From NCBI GenBank assembly GCA_022826245.1, contig JAJDVG010000058.1, forward strand, positions 62,001 to 126,000: a DNA stretch of 64,000 bases, given 5' to 3'. The translations under genes and the position numbers were made by a program. Of the stretch, positions 9,000 to 19,100 are shown in pieces (position 1 is the first letter of the stretch; each line of letters starts with the position of its first letter). This DNA comes from Gammaproteobacteria bacterium. GTDB taxonomy: Bacteria; Pseudomonadota; Gammaproteobacteria; Steroidobacterales; Rariloculaceae. The notes under the pieces are model-generated. The model searched no databases. It was not told the origin of the DNA and saw nothing but the letters and a program-made list of their open reading frames with translations.

Positions 9000-9833
9000 A
9001 TGACGTCGACAGCCGTCGGCAAGGAGCGTTCGGGCAGGGCCTTGCTCGTCGTGACGGCCCTGACGCTGTCCTGCGCCGCGGACACGATGACGGTCGACCT
9101 CGCCTGCGATGGCCCGGCGCCGCAAGCCGCCGTTCCCGTGCCGGCCGACACCACGGGCAGGCTCATCGTGCTGCCGGGCGTCGGCAATACCAAATACCAT
9201 CTCGCGCCCTTCGTCGAGCGCGCAACGCGGCAACTGCCGGGTTTCGAGATCGACTTCAGGCCCTGGGGCGTACCGTTCCTGATCATCCGCAACATCCAGG
9301 CCGAAGCGCGCAATGCCGAGACGGCGAAGCAGATGGCGCGGGAGATCAGCGACTGGCGCCGCGCTCACCCCGACGAACTGCTGTATCTCTTCGGCTATTC
9401 GGGCGGCGGCGGGCTCGCGACGCTGATCGTGAGCGAGCTGCCCGACGACGTGACCGTCGACCGGCTCGTGCTGATGGCGCCCGCGATCTCGCCGGATTAC
9501 CCGATCGGGGAGCGCGTTCTGCCCAAGGTCACGGAGTTCGCCGTGAACTACGCGAGCACCTACGACGTCCAGGTCGGCTGGGGCACGCGCAACTTCGGCA
9601 CGATCGACCGGGTCGACACGAACGGCGCTGGCGCCGTCGGTTTCGATGCGAAACACACCGACCTGCTGCAGTGGCACTGGAGAGAGAGTTACCGCGCCCT
9701 GGGTCACCGCGGCAATCACCGAAGCTATCTCGCCGGGCGCTGGCAGTACGAGTTCCTGCTTCCGGCGATCGATCCGCGCCTGTCGGCCGACGATGTGCGG
9801 GCGCGCTGGGCGGGGGCCTGCGGGGCGCCATGA
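9000..9833 (+). CDS. Alpha/beta-hydrolase-fold protein
   Basis: A 277-residue alpha/beta hydrolase. The nucleophile elbow reads GYSGGGG and the likely catalytic His lies in GHRGNHRSY. A weakly hydrophobic N-terminus (ALLVVTALTLSCAADTM) suggests a signal peptide, possibly a lipoprotein, supporting the ATG at 9000 over the track start at 8766, which lies in the opposite gene. The substrate is unknown. Its stop overlaps the start of the DUF2339 gene by 4 nt (ATGA). Confidence 0.78.
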   Translation: MTSTAVGKERSGRALLVVTALTLSCAADTMTVDLACDGPAPQAAVPVPADTTGRLIVLPGVGNTKYHLAPFVERATRQLPGFEIDFRPWGVPFLIIRNIQAEARNAETAKQMAREISDWRRAHPDELLYLFGYSGGGGLATLIVSELPDDVTVDRLVLMAPAISPDYPIGERVLPKVTEFAVNYASTYDVQVGWGTRNFGTIDRVDTNGAGAVGFDAKHTDLLQWHWRESYRALGHRGNHRSYLAGRWQYEFLLPAIDPRLSADDVRARWAGACGAP

Positions 9834-12592
9834 GCGTGTCGATCATCGTTGGCATCCTGGTCGGCGCTGTTCTTGGTCCGGCGCTTTTCGGCGGAGGCCT
9901 CGGCGGCATGCTCGGCGGTGTTGCGTTTGGCGCGCTGGCCGGCTGGCTGTTCACACTCGACCGGAGATTGCGCGAGATCGAGCGTGCGGCGGGGCGGAGC
10001 GGGCGGACGAGAAAACTCGTCGATGAGCCGGTCGACGAGCCGCGGCGAACGTCGGAAACCGAAGCGGCATACGGCTGGGCGACCGGGGCCGGCACGGCCG
10101 ACGCGCCGGAGTCCGAAGCAGGCGCGGGCGGGAAGGAGGAGCCTGACGCCGATTTCGGGACCGAATCCGAACCTTCGATACCGCCGGACCCCGAGCCCGC
10201 GACAGCCGAGGCGCGAACTACGGAGCCCGCCGATCCCGGAAAGTTCGAGCCGAGCATCGCCGAGCAACTCTTCGAACGCGTCAAGGGCTGGTTCACGACC
10301 GGCAACGTGCCGGTCAAGGTCGGCGTGATCCTGTCGCTGATCGGCGTCGGCTTTCTGGTCAGGGTGGCCGTCGACCGCAACTGGATCGCCCTGCCGATCG
10401 AGATGCGCCTGGTCGGCGTCGCACTTTTCGGTCTCGCGCTGCTCGGCATCGGCTGGCGGTTGCGCGACTCGCGTCCGGGCTATGCGCGCAGCCTTCAGGG
10501 CGGCGGCGTCGCGATCGTTTACCTCACCATCTACGCGGCGTTCGCGTTCTACGATCTGCTGCCGACCATTCTTGCGTTCGCGCTGCTCGTGGTCGTCACC
10601 GCCGCCGCAGGCACGCTGGCCGTGCTCAACAACTCACGCGAACTCGCTGTACTCGGCATCGTCGGCGGCTTCATGGCGCCGGTGCTCGCATCGTCGGGGG
10701 CCGGGGATCACGTCATACTCTTCAGCTACTACGCGTTGCTCAACGCCGCGGTCGTCGCGATCGCCTGGTTCCGGGCCTGGCGCGAACTCAACGTCCTGGC
10801 CTTCCTGTTTACCTTCGGCGTCGCCTCGGTCTGGGGACACTCGGCCTACAGCCCGGCCGAATTCGCGACGACCGAGCCGTTCCTGATCCTGTTCACGGCG
10901 ATGTACATCGTCATCCCCGTGCTGTTCGCGAGCCGCGCCGCGCCGAAGCTCCGCGGTTTCGTCGACGGTACGCTCGTGTTCGGCACGCCGCTCATCGGCT
11001 TCGGTCTGCAGACGCAGCTCGTCGGCGACATCGAGTACGGTCTTGCGATCAGCGCGGCAACGCTCGCCGTCGTCTACGGCGCGCTCGGAACCTGGCTCTT
11101 CCGGCGCGGGATCGCCGAACTCAGGGTCCTGGCCGAAGCATTTCTGAGCCTCGGCGTCGTGTTCGTGGCGATCGCCCTGCCGCTTGCACTCGACGCGGCC
11201 TGGACCTCGGCGGCCTGGTCGGTGCAGGGCGCGGCGATGATCTGGCTCGGTTTCCGCCAGGGCAGGCGGTTGGCGCTGCTTGGGGGTCTCATCTTGCAGC
11301 TTGCCGCCGGCGTCGCATACCTGATTCAGCCGGACGCCGTCGGCGATGCGCTTGCGGTGCTGAACGGCCACTATCTCGGCGCGCTCCTGATCGCCGTCGC
11401 CGGATGGCTCTCGAGCCGGTTCTTCGACCGCATACATGCAGCCGACGACAGGCGGCGTACCCAGGTCGCGACCTGGGGTCTGCTCGTCTGGGGCGCGGCC
11501 TGGTGGTTCGGCGCAGGGCTCGCCGAGATCGGGCGCTTCGTTCCGGAACGATTCGAGACGAACGCCGCGCTCGCGCTGGTCGCGGGTACCTCCTGGGCCG
11601 CGATGCTGGCCGCGGCACGACTCGGCTGGCAGCGAGTGGCAACGCTTGGCTGCCTGCTCGTCCCCGCGCTGGCGATCGCTCTGGTTTTCGCCATCGCCGA
11701 GCCGGGTCATGCGCTCGGGGAGTTGGGCTGGTTGGCCTGGCCGCTTGCGCTTGCCACGCACTTCGCCTTCCTGCGCCGGCACGAGATGCAACTCGGCAGC
11801 GTCTCGAACGCGCAACACGTCGGCGGCTACACGATGATCGCCGCACTGCTTGCGACCGAGGCCCACTGGTGGGTCGCGCGCTCGACGACGGGAGTCTGGG
11901 CTATCGCCGCGGCAATAGCGGTCGTCGTCGTGCTCCAACTCGCGACGCTTCGGACGCGCGATGTGCTCGAATGGCCGCTGCGCGCGCATTGGCGGAACTA
12001 CGTGCTCAGGGGCGTGGGCGGCACGCTGGTGGGGATCGGCTCCGTGGCGCTCGCGATGCTCCTGGTCTCGCCGGGCGATCCCGATCCATTGCCTTACGTC
12101 CCGTTGCTGAACCCGCTCGAACTCGCGAGCGGCCTCGTGTTCGTCGCGGGCTGGTACTGGTACGAGGCCGTGCGCGAAAAGCTCGGCGTCGACGGATTGG
12201 CGCCGCGCTATCGTGTGCTCGCGCCCGCGCTGCTCGGGCTGTTTTTCGTGACGATGATGGCCGCGCGCACCGTGCACCACTGGGCCGACGTTGCGTTCGC
12301 GCTTGAGCCGCTCGCCGATTCCACCGTGCTGCAGGCTTCGCTGTCGATCGTCTGGGGCAGCAGCGCGCTTGCCGGCATGGTCGCGGGCGCGCGGAGCGCG
12401 AACCGCACGATCTGGATTGCCGGCGCCGTGCTCATGGCTGTCGTCGTGCTCAAGCTGTTCGTCGTCGAGCTCGGCAACACGGGTACGGTTGCACGCGTCG
12501 TGTCATTTCTCGGCGTCGGCGTGCTGCTCCTGATTGTCGGCTACTTCGCGCCGGCGCCGCCGCGCAGCGGATCGCAGGCCGCGGCGTCCTGA
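9830..12592 (+). CDS. DUF2339 polytopic membrane protein
   Basis: A 920-residue integral membrane protein. It opens with a Gly-rich hydrophobic segment (VSIIVGILVGAVLGPALFGG), then a charged, Pro/Glu-rich cytoplasmic linker, then the diagnostic DUF2339 entry (LFERVKGWFTTGNVPVKVGVILS) and more than twenty hydrophobic helices to the end. Its function is unknown; members have been suggested to act in envelope maintenance. I use the ATG at 9830, which overlaps the hydrolase stop, rather than the track's 9671, so the two are probably translationally coupled. Confidence 0.88.
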   Translation: MSVSIIVGILVGAVLGPALFGGGLGGMLGGVAFGALAGWLFTLDRRLREIERAAGRSGRTRKLVDEPVDEPRRTSETEAAYGWATGAGTADAPESEAGAGGKEEPDADFGTESEPSIPPDPEPATAEARTTEPADPGKFEPSIAEQLFERVKGWFTTGNVPVKVGVILSLIGVGFLVRVAVDRNWIALPIEMRLVGVALFGLALLGIGWRLRDSRPGYARSLQGGGVAIVYLTIYAAFAFYDLLPTILAFALLVVVTAAAGTLAVLNNSRELAVLGIVGGFMAPVLASSGAGDHVILFSYYALLNAAVVAIAWFRAWRELNVLAFLFTFGVASVWGHSAYSPAEFATTEPFLILFTAMYIVIPVLFASRAAPKLRGFVDGTLVFGTPLIGFGLQTQLVGDIEYGLAISAATLAVVYGALGTWLFRRGIAELRVLAEAFLSLGVVFVAIALPLALDAAWTSAAWSVQGAAMIWLGFRQGRRLALLGGLILQLAAGVAYLIQPDAVGDALAVLNGHYLGALLIAVAGWLSSRFFDRIHAADDRRRTQVATWGLLVWGAAWWFGAGLAEIGRFVPERFETNAALALVAGTSWAAMLAAARLGWQRVATLGCLLVPALAIALVFAIAEPGHALGELGWLAWPLALATHFAFLRRHEMQLGSVSNAQHVGGYTMIAALLATEAHWWVARSTTGVWAIAAAIAVVVVLQLATLRTRDVLEWPLRAHWRNYVLRGVGGTLVGIGSVALAMLLVSPGDPDPLPYVPLLNPLELASGLVFVAGWYWYEAVREKLGVDGLAPRYRVLAPALLGLFFVTMMAARTVHHWADVAFALEPLADSTVLQASLSIVWGSSALAGMVAGARSANRTIWIAGAVLMAVVVLKLFVVELGNTGTVARVVSFLGVGVLLLIVGYFAPAPPRSGSQAAAS

Positions 12593-12612
12593 CTCCACGG
12601 GGCTCGCGGACG

Positions 12613-13155
12613 ATGACGGGCCGGACCGAGCCGACCACTCCGTTTTCGCACGGCTTCCCGCCCGTCGCTGCGCCCGGGGCCAGGATGCTGATTCTCGGCA
12701 GTCTGCCCGGCGTCAGATCGCTCGAGGAACAGCGGTATTACGCGCAGCCGCAAAACGCCTTCTGGAAAATCATGGGCGAACTCTACGGAGCGGGGCCGGA
12801 GGTTCCGTACGCAGCGAGGCTCGGGGCGTTGACCGCGAACGCGGTCGCGCTCTGGGACGTGCTGGCCTCGGGCCGGCGGCCGGGCAGCCTCGATTCGGCG
12901 ATCGACCGGGCCACGGCCGTCACGAACGACTTCGCCGCGTTCTTCGAGAGTTACCCGTCGATAGGCGCGATCTTCTTCAACGGGGCGACAGCCGCGAAGC
13001 TCTACGAGACCAGGGTCCTGCCGCGGCTCGATCCACGCCGCGCGCAGATCGAGCGCCGGACCCTGCCGTCCACGAGTCCGGCGCACGCGCGGATGCGCTT
13101 CGCCGAGAAGCTGGCGCACTGGTCGGCGGCGCTCGGCGCCGCGCACGACCGCTGA
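12613..13155 (+). CDS. Hypoxanthine-DNA (deoxyinosine) glycosylase, UDG superfamily family 6
   Basis: A 180-residue base-excision repair enzyme expected to remove hypoxanthine (deaminated adenine) from DNA. The pattern GSLPGVRSLEEQRYYAQPQNAFWK matches this family in its active-site stretch (LGSLPG and QNAFW), and the second motif is LPSTSPAHA, replacing the HPSP of other uracil-DNA glycosylases. The length is normal. It begins 20 nt after the DUF2339 gene and could be cotranscribed with it. Confidence 0.85.
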   Translation: MTGRTEPTTPFSHGFPPVAAPGARMLILGSLPGVRSLEEQRYYAQPQNAFWKIMGELYGAGPEVPYAARLGALTANAVALWDVLASGRRPGSLDSAIDRATAVTNDFAAFFESYPSIGAIFFNGATAAKLYETRVLPRLDPRRAQIERRTLPSTSPAHARMRFAEKLAHWSAALGAAHDR

Positions 13156-13158
13156 CGC

Positions 13159-14790
13159 TTATTCGCAGACGAAGTTGTCGGCGACCCAGTTCGCCGGGTC
13201 GTTCGCATCGCCGTCACCGACGTAGACCGCCTGCTCGGGATACGGGCAGACAAGCCGTTCGTTGACCACGGCGCCGTCGTCGAGCTTCTGCACCGTCAGC
13301 GAATCGGGCGGCGTGCCGTTCTCGACCCATTCGACGATCGGCGCCAGCCGGTCCCAGCTATCCGGACCCGGACCGCCTGCGCAGTGCGCCACGCCCGGCG
13401 GCATGAAGAGCCGCACGGATTCGTCCGAAGCCGCGCGGTCGCCGTCGAAGGTCACGTCCACGACCTCGCCGTAGAAGTCGACCATCGGCTGCGCCGGGAT
13501 GACCGTGTCGGCCCAGCCGTGCCAGATCAGCAGCTTGCCGCCTTCCTGCTTGAGGTAGCGCGACATGTTCGGATCGTCGGCATCGGTAATGGCGCGCATC
13601 GTGTCGCCGAGACCGCGCGTGAAGTCGTCGAAGTCGAACTGCCACCAGGCGAACTCGGGCGGCTCGCGGGTCGCGTCGGGCTCGAGCGAGAGGTCGGTCG
13701 GCCGCGCCGTAGGCACGCCGGGATCGTTGTCGTAGAAGAGGAAGTTCACATAGTCCGACGCGAGGCCCATCTGGCCCGGACGGTGGTTGTTGCCTTCGTG
13801 CGGGACCACGATCAATGGCCAGCGCATTTCAGACCCGTAGGACTTGCCCTTGTAGATCGACGTGCCGGCGGAATCGTACGGGCCGCTGTAGATGGCCTGG
13901 ATGGCTTCGAGCTGAGTGGTCGTGAAGCAGTTGTCGCCGTTCACGTCGTCCACGCACATCGCGTGGGCGAGGTCGCGCTCGGGCACGAAGTCGCAGGTCT
14001 CGGGATTGTTGACCACCCGGTCGACGATGCCGTCGTTGGCGTCGCACTGCGCGAGCACGGCTTCGGTCAGCATGTCGGCCTTGGTCAGGCTGTCGAGCGT
14101 GCCGTTGTCGTCCGTGTCGTAGGACAGGGAGCCCGCGTAGTTGTCCCTGAGCATGACCTGCATGTCCCAGTTGTGGGTGACGTTGAGGCGCTGCAGGAAC
14201 GATGCGGGCGCGCCGGCGACGATGCCGTCGAAGATCTGCGGCCAGCGCTGCGCGGCCATGAGGCCCTGACGGCCGCCGGTCGAGCAGCCTTCGTGGTAGG
14301 AATAGTCCGCCGGCCGGCCGTAGAAGGCGCTGATAGCGGTCTTTGCCGCGTCGGCGGTCATCTTGATGTGGCCGTAGCCATAGACGCGTTCCGCGTGCCG
14401 GTCGTTGAACGCGAACGTCGCTCCGGGCTGGGAGCCGTTGTCGTGGCCCATGTTGCTGTTGGCGACCGCATAGCCCTCGGCGATCCGGTGCGGGGCGTAG
14501 TCGAGGTCGCCGTCGTGGCCGCCGTCGCCCCAGTTCAGGAAGCGCCCGTTCCAGGCCTCGGGTGCAGGAAGCTGGACGTAGTAAGTGAGCCCGGGGCCGA
14601 CCTGGCCCTGGACATGGCAGTACGCGGGACCTGATTCGCTCGCCGGGCGCCACTCGGCGCGGTACAGCGTCAGGTTGCGCGTATCGATCATGGCTTCGCA
14701 ATGCGCGGCATGATCCTCCTGGCCTTGGGCGGCGGCGGCAAATGCCAACCAACCTGGAACAATAATCTTCAGGGCTGCAATGAATCTCAT
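13159..14790 (-). CDS. Tannase/feruloyl esterase family protein, exported
   Basis: A 543-residue secreted serine esterase; family members cleave ester bonds of galloyl, feruloyl or related aromatic esters. It has a signal peptide (AALKIIVPGWLAFAAAAQGQ). The catalytic Ser sits in GCSTGGRQG; the Asp is in the LLIWHGWADTVIP stretch and the His in GVAHCAGGPG. The Cys before the Ser and the Cys after the His are the pair that forms the CS-D-HC disulfide of this family. The ATG at 14790 has AGGAGGC upstream. Apparently monocistronic, with its own AT-rich upstream region; convergent with the glycosylase gene. Confidence 0.9.
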   Translation of the reverse strand: MRFIAALKIIVPGWLAFAAAAQGQEDHAAHCEAMIDTRNLTLYRAEWRPASESGPAYCHVQGQVGPGLTYYVQLPAPEAWNGRFLNWGDGGHDGDLDYAPHRIAEGYAVANSNMGHDNGSQPGATFAFNDRHAERVYGYGHIKMTADAAKTAISAFYGRPADYSYHEGCSTGGRQGLMAAQRWPQIFDGIVAGAPASFLQRLNVTHNWDMQVMLRDNYAGSLSYDTDDNGTLDSLTKADMLTEAVLAQCDANDGIVDRVVNNPETCDFVPERDLAHAMCVDDVNGDNCFTTTQLEAIQAIYSGPYDSAGTSIYKGKSYGSEMRWPLIVVPHEGNNHRPGQMGLASDYVNFLFYDNDPGVPTARPTDLSLEPDATREPPEFAWWQFDFDDFTRGLGDTMRAITDADDPNMSRYLKQEGGKLLIWHGWADTVIPAQPMVDFYGEVVDVTFDGDRAASDESVRLFMPPGVAHCAGGPGPDSWDRLAPIVEWVENGTPPDSLTVQKLDDGAVVNERLVCPYPEQAVYVGDGDANDPANWVADNFVCE

Positions 14791-14856
14791 CGGTCGCCTC
14801 CTGTAACGCGGCTGACGATCAAGCCGAAATCATCATAAGACATTGATTGAAAAAGG

Positions 14857-14862
14857 ATTATA
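14857..14862 (-). promoter_or_regulatory. -10-like TATAAT upstream of the tannase gene
   Basis: A perfect TATAAT on the minus strand lies 67 nt upstream of the tannase start, within an AT-rich stretch unlike the surrounding DNA. No good -35 hexamer is visible at 16-18 nt, so this is only a candidate. Confidence 0.3.
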
Positions 14863-14897
14863 TTTTGATTCTTGGCGAACGGGCCATGGAATTGCGT

Positions 14898-14925
14898 TTG
14901 ACAGATTAGCACAGACCACGATAAT
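14898..14925 (+). promoter_or_regulatory. Strong sigma70-like promoter for the 56-residue protein
   Basis: Consensus TTGACA, a 16-nt spacer, then GATAAT (five of six). It is the best-matching promoter I see in the window. It points to the small ORF at 15006, giving a leader of about 75 nt. Confidence 0.6.
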
Positions 14926-15005
14926 CGAAAGCGTGCTCTACTGTCTCCGGGTCGAACAGCGAAAGAGGAAGACGCAAGAGGCCATTTCAGGCGGCTGGGA
15001 TCTGT

Positions 15006-15176
15006 ATGAATTACGAACTGTGGATTAACGCTGCTGTCGGCATTGCGATTCTCGCCTTCCTGTGGAACCTGCATCGAATTATGGCCGACGTTCGGGAGCG
15101 TCTCGCGCGACTCGAAGGCACGGTAGCAACGCTGCGGGACATGCTCTCGGGCATTCTTACAAAGCGCGACTCCTGA
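15006..15176 (+). CDS. 56-residue single-pass membrane protein with C-terminal coiled coil
   Basis: Too short for the ORF track. The protein begins with a hydrophobic helix (ELWINAAVGIAILAFLWNLH) followed by an amphipathic segment with heptad-like Leu/Val/Ile spacing (VRERLARLEGTVATLRDMLSGIL). This is the layout of small inner-membrane proteins that oligomerise or anchor a partner, and it loosely resembles holin-associated XhlA-type proteins. No specific family is recognised. Support for it being a gene comes from the near-consensus promoter at 14898-14925 and the clean protein architecture; the ribosome-binding site is weak. Confidence 0.55.
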   Translation: MNYELWINAAVGIAILAFLWNLHRIMADVRERLARLEGTVATLRDMLSGILTKRDS

Positions 15177-15283
15177 CGCCGCGCGCTACCCGACAGCCCG
15201 CGTGACTTTCACGCTGTTTCATGAACGTCGCGATCCCCGACGGCGATGCAGGGCCATGATCGCGCTTGCAAGCAGCCGGTAGT

Positions 15284-16018
15284 TCAGAAGTATCCTGCGT
15301 CGCGAACGATCCGGCGCGCTTCGGCGGACCGCAGAAACTCGACGAGCGCAACCGCTGCGGCGTTGTCGGCGCCGCGGCCGAGGAGGACCGCGTCCTGTTC
15401 AATCGGCTCGTGAAGTTCGGGCGGAACGGTCACATAGCTCGCGGGATCATCCCAGGCGAGCGCCTGCGACAGCGCGACGAGCCCGAGTTCCGCGTTGCCC
15501 GTGGCGGCCATCGCGAAAGCCTGGCCGATGCTCTGGCCGACCGCGATTCTCGGCCGGTACGCCTCCCAGAGATCGAGCCGCTCGAGGACCTGCCGCGCCG
15601 CGGCGCCGTACGGGGCGAGTTCGGGGCTTGCGATCGCGAGGTGGCGGAAGTCGCCGTCGGCCAGGCGCTCGATCCCGAGTTCATCGAGCGCGCCGGGGTC
15701 GGCGCTCCAGAGCACGAGGCGGCCGCGCGCGTAGGTGAATCGGCTTCCGGCGACGGCCAGATCGTTCTCGGCGAGCAGGGCAGGGCGCCCGGCGTCGGCG
15801 GCGAGGAACACGTCGAACGGCGCGCCGTTCAGGATCTGTGCGTAGAGCTGACCCGTCGAGCCCGGCACGAGGACGAGCTCATGACCGGTCTCGTCCTCGA
15901 ACGCCGCGGCGATGGCCTGCATCGGCACGAGGAAGTTCGCGGCGACGGCGACGGTTGCAAGCTCCGCCCGAGCCGGCGCCGACACCAGCAGGGCCGCTGC
16001 GCTCAGCGCGAGGCGCAC
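15284..16018 (-). CDS. modA: ModA-type molybdate ABC transporter substrate-binding protein
   Basis: A 244-residue periplasmic binding protein for molybdate or tungstate. Signal peptide LALSAAALLVSAPARA, then the family landmarks VAVAANFLVPM, VPGSTGQLYAQI, APFDVFLAADAGRP and the ending RRIVRDAGYF. The 1244-residue track ORF is misleading: only its last part is ModA, and the rest is the wrong frame through putA. No ATG is available in frame; the GTG at 16018 directly precedes the signal peptide and is the best start. No modB or modC is nearby, so it is an orphan here. Confidence 0.87.
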   Translation of the reverse strand: MRLALSAAALLVSAPARAELATVAVAANFLVPMQAIAAAFEDETGHELVLVPGSTGQLYAQILNGAPFDVFLAADAGRPALLAENDLAVAGSRFTYARGRLVLWSADPGALDELGIERLADGDFRHLAIASPELAPYGAAARQVLERLDLWEAYRPRIAVGQSIGQAFAMAATGNAELGLVALSQALAWDDPASYVTVPPELHEPIEQDAVLLGRGADNAAAVALVEFLRSAEARRIVRDAGYF

Positions 16019-16143
16019 ATGCCGGGAAGTGCGTCGGCGTATCGTTCGTCTCCCGTTACGGGTATCGCGCCGTATGATCGACCGGACCCCGGAAGCGGTC
16101 AACCGCGCCGCAAGCGGCCCCATGCGGGCGCAACGCGCGTCGT

Positions 16144-19100
16144 TCAATCGTCGTCGAGCGACAGCAGTTCCATGTTGCCGCCGACCGCGGCCGTGTTCAG
16201 GGTCAGCACCTTTTCGGTCGTGAAACGCAGCAGGTAGTGAGGGCCGCCGGCCTTCGGTCCCGTCCCTGACAGCCCCTGGCCGCCGAAGGGCTGCGAGCCG
16301 ACGACCGCACCGACCATGTTGCGGTTCACGTAGACGTTGCCGACCGAGACGAGTTCGAACAGCTTCTCGGCGCGGCCCGCGATGCGGCTGTGCAGCCCCA
16401 GCGTGAGCCCGTAGCCCGTGCCCGTGGCTTCGTGGACCGCCGATTCGATTGCCGCGCCCGGGAATCTCACGACATGCAGCACCGGCCCGAACTGTTCCGC
16501 ATCGAGCCTGCGGATGCTGTCGATCTCCAGAAGCACCGGCGCGACGAAGGTGCCGTCGAAGCATTCGGCGCTCAGCGGCGCCGCGTGCCCGCTTGCGGCC
16601 GTCGGCGTCAAGCGGACGACGTGCGCCTCGAGCTCGGCGGCCGCTGCCCGCGAAATGACGGGCCCGACGTCGGTCGCAAGCTTGCCGGGATCGCCGACGC
16701 GCAGTTCGTCCATGGCGCCCTTGATCATCGCGAGCGTGCGGTCGGCGATGTCGTCCTGCAGATAGAGCACGCGCAGGGCCGAACAGCGTTGTCCGGCGCT
16801 GCCGAATGCCGACTGGATCACGTCGTCCGTGACCTGTTCCGGGAGCGCTGTCGAGTCGACGAACATGACGTTCTGCCCGCCGGTCTCGGCGATCAGCGGC
16901 GCGATGGGCGCATCGCGCGCGGCGAGCGTGCGGTTGATGTTCCATGCCGTGTGCGTGCCGCCCGTGAACGCGACGCCCGCGACCGCGGGCTCGGACACGA
17001 GCGCTGCGCCGACCGTGCCGTCGCCGGTGACCAGATGCAGCACGCCCGCGGGCACGCCTGCCTCGTGCAGGAGGCGGACGGCCCTGAACGCGATCAGCGG
17101 CGTTTCCTCGGCCGGTTTCGCGACGACGGTGTTGCCGCTCACGAGGGCCGCGGCGATCTGGCCGACGAAGATCGCGAGCGGGAAGTTCCACGGGCTGATG
17201 CAGGCGAAGACGCCGCGCCCGTGCAGGCTCAGTCGATTGGACTCGCCGGCGGGCCCGGGCAGCGTCGCCGGCGCCGCCGTGAGCCGTCGCGCCTCGGCGG
17301 CGTAGTAACGGCAGAAGTCCACGGCTTCGCGGACCTCGCCCACGGCGTCCGGCAGCGTCTTGCCGGCCTCCTTGACGAGCAGGGCGACGAACGTCTCGCG
17401 GGCCGCCTCGAGTCTGTCGGCTGCCGCCTCGAGCAAGGCCGCCCGCCCGGCGGCGTTTCCGTCGTTCCAGGCGGCATGTTCGCGTTGGGCGATCGCGACC
17501 GCTCGCCGGACATCCGCGGGCCTTGCATCGACGCAGTAGCCGAGCAGTTCGCCGCGGTTGGCCGGGTTGAGGATCGCCCGGCTGCTGCCCGGCGGCGCCT
17601 TGCCCGCAACGATGGGCGCGGCATGCAGCGGCGACTCGGTCAAGGCCGCGCAAGCGCGCTCGAGGTTCTCGACGTTTCCGGCGTCGGTCAGATCGAGGCC
17701 CGCCGAGTTTGCGCGCCGCTCGCCGAACAGCCCGCCCGGAGCGCGGATACGCGGATGCGCGGCGGGGGAGGTCCCACGCACCTGGCGCAGCGGGTCGCTT
17801 GCGAGCGTTTCCGGCGGCAATTGTTCGTCGAGCACGCGGTTGACGAACGAGGCGTTCGCGCCGTTCTCGAGCAGCCGCCTGACGAGATAGGCCAGCAGGT
17901 CCTCGTGCGAGCCGACCGGCGCATACACGCGCAACGGCGGCAGGTCCGGATAGTGCGCCGCCGCCGCCCGGTAGAGCGATTCGCCCATGCCGTGCAGCCG
18001 CTGGAACTCGAAGTCGCGGAACGAGCCCGCGAGCGCCATGACGGCGGCGACGGTATGCGCGTTGTGGCTCGCGAACTGGGCGGCGAGCTCGTCCGGGTGC
18101 TCGAGCATCCGGCGCGCGCAGGCAAGATACGAGAGGTCGGTATTCGCCTTGCGCGTGAACACGGGGAAGTCGGGATAGCCGAGAATCTGCGCGTGCTTGA
18201 TCTCCGCGTCCCAGTAGGCGCCCTTGACGAGCCTGACGGGAATGCGGCGGCCGGTCGACCGGGCGAGCGCAACGAGCCAGTCGATGACGGGCAGGGCACG
18301 CTTCCCGTAAGCCTGCACGGCCAGGCCGAGCCCGGACCAGCCGGCGAGTTCGTCGGCGGCGGCGAGCCACTCGAAAACGTCGAGGGAGAGATCCAGGCGA
18401 TCGGCTTCCTCGGCGTCGATCGTGAGCGCGATGCCGCTCGCGGCGGCGGCCGTCGCCAGCCGCCTGACGCGCGGCAGGAGTTCGGCGAGCACGCGCTCGC
18501 GCTGGGCGAACGCGTAGCGCGGGTGCAGCGCCGAGAGCTTGACGGACACCGACGCATCGGCGGCGTCGCCTTCCCGCTTTGCGGTCGCGAGCGACTCGAT
18601 CGCGTGCGAGTAGGCCTTGAAGTAAGCGTTCGAGGACCGCGCGTCGCGGGCGCCCTCGCCGAGCATGTCGTAGGAATGGCGCACCGACTCCGCGCTCCGG
18701 CGCAGTGCCTCCCCGATCGTGCGTCCGAGCACGAATTCCGCGCCGAGGATATGCATCGCCTGCCGGAGCGCGCCCTGGATGACCGGTTCCCCGAGCCGCT
18801 TGGCCAGGCGGCGCATCCACTCCAGCGGATCGCTCGCGAACTCCCGGTCCAGCGCGACGAGGCGCCCCGTCAACATCAGCGCCCAGGTGGATGCATTGAC
18901 GATGAGATCCTCGGAATGGCCGATGTGCGACGACCAGGCGCCCGTGCCGAGCCTGTCGGCGATGAGCCGCTCGGCCGTCCTGCTGTCGGGTATGCGCAGC
19001 AGCGCCTCGGCCAGGCACATCAGGGCGACGCCCTCCTGGTTGCTGAGCCCGTATTCGGCGAGAAAGCGGTCGAGCATGGTGCGTCCGGCGCGGTCGGCAC

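Noticed and set aside
14843-15028. 61-residue plus-strand ORF in the AT-rich patch
   Set aside because: It overlaps the promoter of the better-supported small ORF at 15006 and has no ribosome site or recognisable features.
16019-19018. N-terminal part of the 1244-residue ORF that ends in ModA
   Set aside because: Out-of-frame reading of putA on the same strand; only residues after the GTG at 16018 show ModA features.
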